From NCBI GenBank assembly GCA_019119495.1, contig DWWX01000020.1:245738-309737 (forward strand): a DNA stretch of 64,000 nucleotides, in the 5' to 3' direction. How positions within the stretch are numbered: the first letter of the stretch is position 1; every line of letters starts with the position of its first letter. The notes beneath the pieces were generated by a model. The model was not told the origin of the DNA and made no database searches. It saw only the letters and a program-made list of their open reading frames with translations. Positions 59,771-64,000 of this stretch are shown here, in pieces. This DNA is from Candidatus Gemmiger stercorigallinarum (GTDB taxonomy: Bacteria > Bacillota > Clostridia > Oscillospirales > Ruminococcaceae). Position numbers and translations under genes: made by a program.

Positions 59771-62078
59771 AAAACAGGACCCCCGCCGCGGCGAATACCG
59801 CTCCATCCACAAGCCGGTGCGCAAAAAGGACGCCATGCAGCTGCTTTTGGGCAAGCCGGTATATATGGACGACATCACCCCGCGGGACGCGCTGGTGGTC
59901 AAGCTGCTGCGCTCGCCCCACGCCAACGCCATCGTGGAGGAGATCGACACCGCGCTGGCTTTGAAGGTGCCCGGCGTCGTGGCGGTGTACACCTGGCAGG
60001 ACGTGCCCAAAAAGCGGTTCACCATCGCGGGGCAGACCTACCCGGAGCCCTCCCCCTATGACCGGCTGATCCTGGACCGGCATGTGCGGTTTGCGGGCGA
60101 CGCGGTGGCCATCATCGCCGCCGAGACCGAGAAGGCCGCCCTGCGCGCCATGAAGCTGATCAAGGTCAAATACCAGGTGCTGGAGGCGGTGCTGGATTTC
60201 CGCACCGCCAAGGACAACCCCGTCCTGGTCCACCCGGAGGAGGACTGGTACCCGCCCTGCCCGGTGGGCGGCGACAACCGCCGCAACCTGGTGGCCAGCG
60301 AGGTGAACGGCGACGGCGACGTGGAAGCCGTGCTGGCCAACTGCGACATCGTGCTGGACCGCACCTACCACACCCGCGCCTTCAGCCAGGCGATGATGGA
60401 GACCTTCCGCACCTACACCGAGATGGACCGCTACGGCCGGCTGCATGTGATCTCCTCCACCCAGATCGTTTTCCACTGCCGGCGCATTTTGTCCCACGCG
60501 CTGGGCATCCCCAAAAGCCGCATCCGGGTGGAAAAGCCCCGCATCGGCGGCGGGTTCGGCGCCAAGCAGACCGCCGTCTGCGAGGTCTACCCCGCCTTTG
60601 TCACGCTGCAGACCGGGCGGCCGGCCAAGCTGATCTACACCCGCGAGGAAGCGCAGATCGCCGGGTCCCCCCGGCACGAGATGGAGGTGCGCATCCGGCT
60701 GGGCGCCGACAAAGACGGGCGCATCCGCTGCATCGACCTGTACACCCTCTCCAACACCGGCGCCTACGGCGAGCACGGCCCCACCACGGTGGGACTTTCG
60801 GGCCACAAGTCCATCCCGATGTACACCGGCGGGCTGGAGGCCTACCGCTTTGGCTACGACGTGGTCTACACCAACCTGCAGGCGGCGGGCGCCTACCGCG
60901 GCTACGGCGCCACCCAGGGCATTTTTGCGCTGGAAAGCATCGTGAACGAACTGGCCGAGCGGCTGGGCATGGACCCCACCCGGCTGCGGGACAAAAACAT
61001 GGTGCGCGAGGGAATGGTCATGCCCAGCTACTACGGCGAGACCGCCAACGCCTGCGCGCTGGACCGCTGCATGGAGCACTGCCGCCAGATGTTCCACTGG
61101 GACGAGAAATACCCGGTGCGGGACATGGGCAACGGCAAGGTGCGCGCCGCCGGCGTGGCCATGGCGATGCAGGGGTCCTGCATTTCCCGCGTGGACGTGG
61201 GCTCCGCCACCATGAAGCTGAACGACGACGGCAGCTATACCCTGATCATCGGCGCGGCGGACATGGGCACCGGCTGCGACACCATCCTGGCCCAGATGGC
61301 CGCCGAATGCATGGACTGCGATGTGGACGACGTCGCGGTCTTTGGCGCGGACACCGACGCCTCGCCCTACGATTCCGGCTCCTACGCCTCCAGCACCACC
61401 TACATCACCGGCAAGGCGGTGGAAAAGGCCTGCGCCGAGCTGAAAGAGAAGATCTGCGCCATCGCCGCCGAGATGATGGACTGCGACCCTGCGGACGTGG
61501 TCTTTGCCGGCAGGCAGGTGCGGCGCGCCGGCACCTGCCAGGCCGTCAGCCTGGAGGAGATCGGCTGCAAGACGCAGGTGTTCAGCAACCGGGCCGCCGT
61601 GGCGACGGCCAGCCACTCTTCCCCGGTCTCGCCGCCGCCCTACATGGTGGGCATGGTGGAGATTGAGCTGGACAAAGAGACCGGCCACGTGACGGTGCTG
61701 GACTACATGGCCGTGGTGGACTGCGGCATCCCCATCAACCCGGCGCTGGCGCGCATCCAGACCGAGGGCGGCATCGTGCAGGGCATCGGCCACACGCTGA
61801 TGGAGGACGTGCAGTACGACCGCAGCGGCCGGCCGGCGGGCAGTTCCTTTTTGCAGTACAAGCTGCCCACCCGGCTGGACATGGGCCGGCTGCATGTGGA
61901 GTTTGAGCACAGCTACGAGCCCACCGGCCCCTTCGGCGCAAAGTCCATCGGCGAGATCGTCATCAACACGCCGGCCCCGGCCCTGGCCCACGCCATCTAC
62001 CGCGCCACCGGCGTCTGGCACCGGGACCTGCCCATTACGCCGGAAAAGATCGTTATGGCAGCGGAGACAAAGCGGTAA
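59760..62078 (+). CDS. Molybdenum cofactor-binding catalytic subunit of xanthine dehydrogenase-family hydroxylase
   Basis: IGGGFGAKQT, GAYRGYGATQGIFALE, GPFGAKSIGEIVINTPAPALAHAIY. Confidence 0.95.
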   Translation: MTNEKQDPRRGEYRSIHKPVRKKDAMQLLLGKPVYMDDITPRDALVVKLLRSPHANAIVEEIDTALALKVPGVVAVYTWQDVPKKRFTIAGQTYPEPSPYDRLILDRHVRFAGDAVAIIAAETEKAALRAMKLIKVKYQVLEAVLDFRTAKDNPVLVHPEEDWYPPCPVGGDNRRNLVASEVNGDGDVEAVLANCDIVLDRTYHTRAFSQAMMETFRTYTEMDRYGRLHVISSTQIVFHCRRILSHALGIPKSRIRVEKPRIGGGFGAKQTAVCEVYPAFVTLQTGRPAKLIYTREEAQIAGSPRHEMEVRIRLGADKDGRIRCIDLYTLSNTGAYGEHGPTTVGLSGHKSIPMYTGGLEAYRFGYDVVYTNLQAAGAYRGYGATQGIFALESIVNELAERLGMDPTRLRDKNMVREGMVMPSYYGETANACALDRCMEHCRQMFHWDEKYPVRDMGNGKVRAAGVAMAMQGSCISRVDVGSATMKLNDDGSYTLIIGAADMGTGCDTILAQMAAECMDCDVDDVAVFGADTDASPYDSGSYASSTTYITGKAVEKACAELKEKICAIAAEMMDCDPADVVFAGRQVRRAGTCQAVSLEEIGCKTQVFSNRAAVATASHSSPVSPPPYMVGMVEIELDKETGHVTVLDYMAVVDCGIPINPALARIQTEGGIVQGIGHTLMEDVQYDRSGRPAGSSFLQYKLPTRLDMGRLHVEFEHSYEPTGPFGAKSIGEIVINTPAPALAHAIYRATGVWHRDLPITPEKIVMAAETKR

Positions 62079-62139
62079 GCCCCGGTGGCAGCCCGGCCGC
62101 CGCAGAGACCATATCACATCGTACCATCGCAATACGCAG

Positions 62140-62182
62140 ACGCAGCGCCCTGCCGAAAAACGGCAGGGCGCTGCGTGTTTTC
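62140..62182 (+). terminator. Terminator of the molybdenum hydroxylase operon
   Basis: ACGCAGCGCCCTGCCG-AAAAA-CGGCAGGGCGCTGCGT-GTTTTCG. Confidence 0.92.
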
Positions 62183-62250
62183 GTTTGAGCCGCAGACTGT
62201 GTGACACAAGCTTTCCGGGCAGTTTTGCGGGATCTTTGCAGCGGCAGGGG

Positions 62251-63087
62251 TCAGGGCCTGCGGGGCAGGGTGCCGAACACACCGTCCAGCTCCCGGCGCA
62301 GATCCGCCGCCAGGATGCCGCGGCGCACCGCATCGCCGGCGCTGTCCTGCAGCACAAGGCCGGCAGGGTCCGGCTGCGGCGGCAGCCGAAAGCACAGCCG
62401 CAGGCCGGCGCCCTGCTCCACCGTGATCTGCCAGCCCAGCGCGGCGGCGTAATCCCTCACCAGCAGCAGGCCCAGGGCGCCCCGGTCCAGCAGCTCGGCG
62501 GCGGGGCGGCCCTGCTCCAGCAGGGCGCGGGCCGCCGCCGGATCCATGCCGGGGCCGTTGTCGGCATAGCGCAGCGTGCGGTCGGGCGAGAGGGTCAGGA
62601 GCATCTCGCCGTCGGCGCGGGCGCAAAGCAGGTTGGAAAGCAGGTTGGTAAAGATGCCGTCCAGCAGGCTGGCGCTGCCCAGCACCCACAGCGGGCCGGC
62701 GCCTTCCAGCCGGATACGGGCGGCAAACCCGCGCATGGCAAGCTCCTCGTTGGCGCAGCCCGCCAGGGCGGACAGGTAGCCGGACACTTCCAGCGGGGCG
62801 GCCTCGTCGGCGCCGCGCATCCCCGCGCCGGCCGCCAGCCGCGCCGCATTGCAGGAAAGCCGGTACAACAGGGCGATGCGCCCGGTCATGTCATCCAGCA
62901 GATCCAGCGCCGTTTGCCGCAGCTGGGGCGGCGCATTGCAGGCAAGATACCGCTGCAGCGCGTCCACCGAGCTTTGCAGCGCGCCGAACCCGCCGGCCAT
63001 CCTGCCCTGCAGGCCGCCGCGCAGCGCCAGTTCCTCCGGCGCCCCGCCGGAATGCTGCTGCCGCGGGGCACAGGTGTCCTTTTCCAT
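62251..63087 (-). CDS. HATPase-domain protein related to sensor histidine kinases, no evident H-box
   Basis: N-box IFTNLLSNLLCA, G1 box YADNGPGM, LGLLLVRDYAAALGW. Confidence 0.75.
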   Translation of the reverse strand: MEKDTCAPRQQHSGGAPEELALRGGLQGRMAGGFGALQSSVDALQRYLACNAPPQLRQTALDLLDDMTGRIALLYRLSCNAARLAAGAGMRGADEAAPLEVSGYLSALAGCANEELAMRGFAARIRLEGAGPLWVLGSASLLDGIFTNLLSNLLCARADGEMLLTLSPDRTLRYADNGPGMDPAAARALLEQGRPAAELLDRGALGLLLVRDYAAALGWQITVEQGAGLRLCFRLPPQPDPAGLVLQDSAGDAVRRGILAADLRRELDGVFGTLPRRP

Positions 63088-63167
63088 ATGCTGTCTTCCT
63101 CCCCGGATGCAGGCGGACAGGCTCAAAGACAATGGTCCCGGTCCCGGTCCGGCCGCCGGGCGGAGCG

Positions 63168-63917
63168 TTACAGCCCCAGCTCCCAGCGGACACGCTCCGC
63201 CAGACTCATCACAAATTTGCGGTTGGAAAGCGGCTTGTCGGTGCTTTCGCCCAGCTGCCGGCAGAGTTCCAGGTAAGCCGGGGTCGCCTGTTTCCACATG
63301 GCGCGCACCGCGCGGCCCACCGCCTTGCTGATGGTGTTGGGCGTGGTATAATAGCGGGCTGCCAGCTGGCAGTACAGTTCCTCCGCGGTGGTGTTCGGGT
63401 CGCGCAGCACAAGCTCCTCCGCCATCCAGCGGATGTAGTTGCCGCCCACCAGCTCCGGCGGCGAGCGGTACGCCCGCAGGTGCCAGTTGATGTGCGAGCG
63501 CACCCGCCGCTGCCGCAGCGTGTCGTTGTCCGCCGCCAGATAGATCGCCGTATCCAGCAATTCTTCCAACCGATATGGTTTTAGCATAAAGAAATCGGCC
63601 CCGGCTGTCAAGAGTCTGCGGGCCATCGCCTCGCTGGGCGCGCGCATCGTCACAAGGACCGCGGGCGGGTCCTTCAGGCACAGGCGGCCCACGCCGGCAA
63701 GCAGCTCAAACACGCTTATGTCCGGCAGCAGCATATCCACGATCAGCACATCGGGCGGCGGGCTTTCCCGCAGCCGTTCCAGCACCTGCCTGCCGGTGCC
63801 GGCCACCGTGACCTGAATGTCCTGCTGAAGCTGCGCATACAGTCCGACCGCGCTGCACACCTTCCCGTCGCCGTCCGCAAACAGCGCCGTCAGGGTCGTT
63901 CCGGCTGCATTGGTCAT
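63168..63917 (-). CDS. Spo0A-like response regulator (receiver plus Spo0A C-terminal DNA-binding domain)
   Basis: Receiver VLIVDMLLPD; C-terminal GGNYIRWMAEELVLRDPNTTAEELYCQLAARYYTTPNTISKAVGRAVRAMW...NRKFVMSLAERVRWELGL. Confidence 0.82.
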   Translation of the reverse strand: MTNAAGTTLTALFADGDGKVCSAVGLYAQLQQDIQVTVAGTGRQVLERLRESPPPDVLIVDMLLPDISVFELLAGVGRLCLKDPPAVLVTMRAPSEAMARRLLTAGADFFMLKPYRLEELLDTAIYLAADNDTLRQRRVRSHINWHLRAYRSPPELVGGNYIRWMAEELVLRDPNTTAEELYCQLAARYYTTPNTISKAVGRAVRAMWKQATPAYLELCRQLGESTDKPLSNRKFVMSLAERVRWELGL

Positions 63918-64000
63918 AGTGTTTCCGCCTCCTGTGTTTTCTATTCCTGCGTTGCCGCCCGCATGGTGCCCGGCGGCGGGCGGGTCACCGGCTGCCGGCC

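Noticed and set aside
59550-62357. 935-aa minus-strand ORF opposite the molybdenum hydroxylase
   Set aside because: Shadow ORF of the conserved catalytic subunit gene.

Overview
This is a 64 kb window of a high-GC, spore-gene-bearing Firmicutes chromosome. My best guess is an Oscillospiraceae/Ruminococcaceae relative of Gemmiger, Subdoligranulum or Faecalibacterium; that placement is an inference from gene content and was not computed. Most of the window is housekeeping: DAHP synthase (partial), a gmk-priA-def-fmt-rsmB-rlmN-stp-prkC-rsgA-thiN-spoVM string, methionine/folate genes, a FtsK/SpoIIIE translocase, rex, tdk, pheST with a T-box leader, hemW, plsY, der and rpmF. Three accessory or unusual regions stand out. 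(1) 0.4-5.3 kb: a compact locus with an ACGX-repeat Cys-rich peptide (7 ACG units), its radical SAM/SPASM partner, two flavin-type oxidoreductases, a Zn-type macrodomain and a class M-like sirtuin, divergent from an HxlR regulator. It links a candidate RiPP system to a reversible ADP-ribosylation pair and is my main candidate for a poorly described system. (2) 5.3-9.2 kb: a spore-coat morphogenesis island, SpoVM (23-aa micro-ORF missing from the ORF track), SipL-like, SpoIVA, YaaL, BofA. (3) 52.3-62.1 kb: a molybdenum-hydroxylase locus with an XDH-type three-subunit enzyme, a FecB/FecCD-type ABC importer, a ModE-N-like regulator, a P-loop NTPase-MobA fusion and an NCS2 permease. At the right edge there is a diverged Spo0A-like regulator beside an ATPase-only histidine-kinase-like protein. 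No tRNA, rRNA, CRISPR array, IS element or prophage was recognised. All product calls are from reading the sequence by eye; no database search was run.
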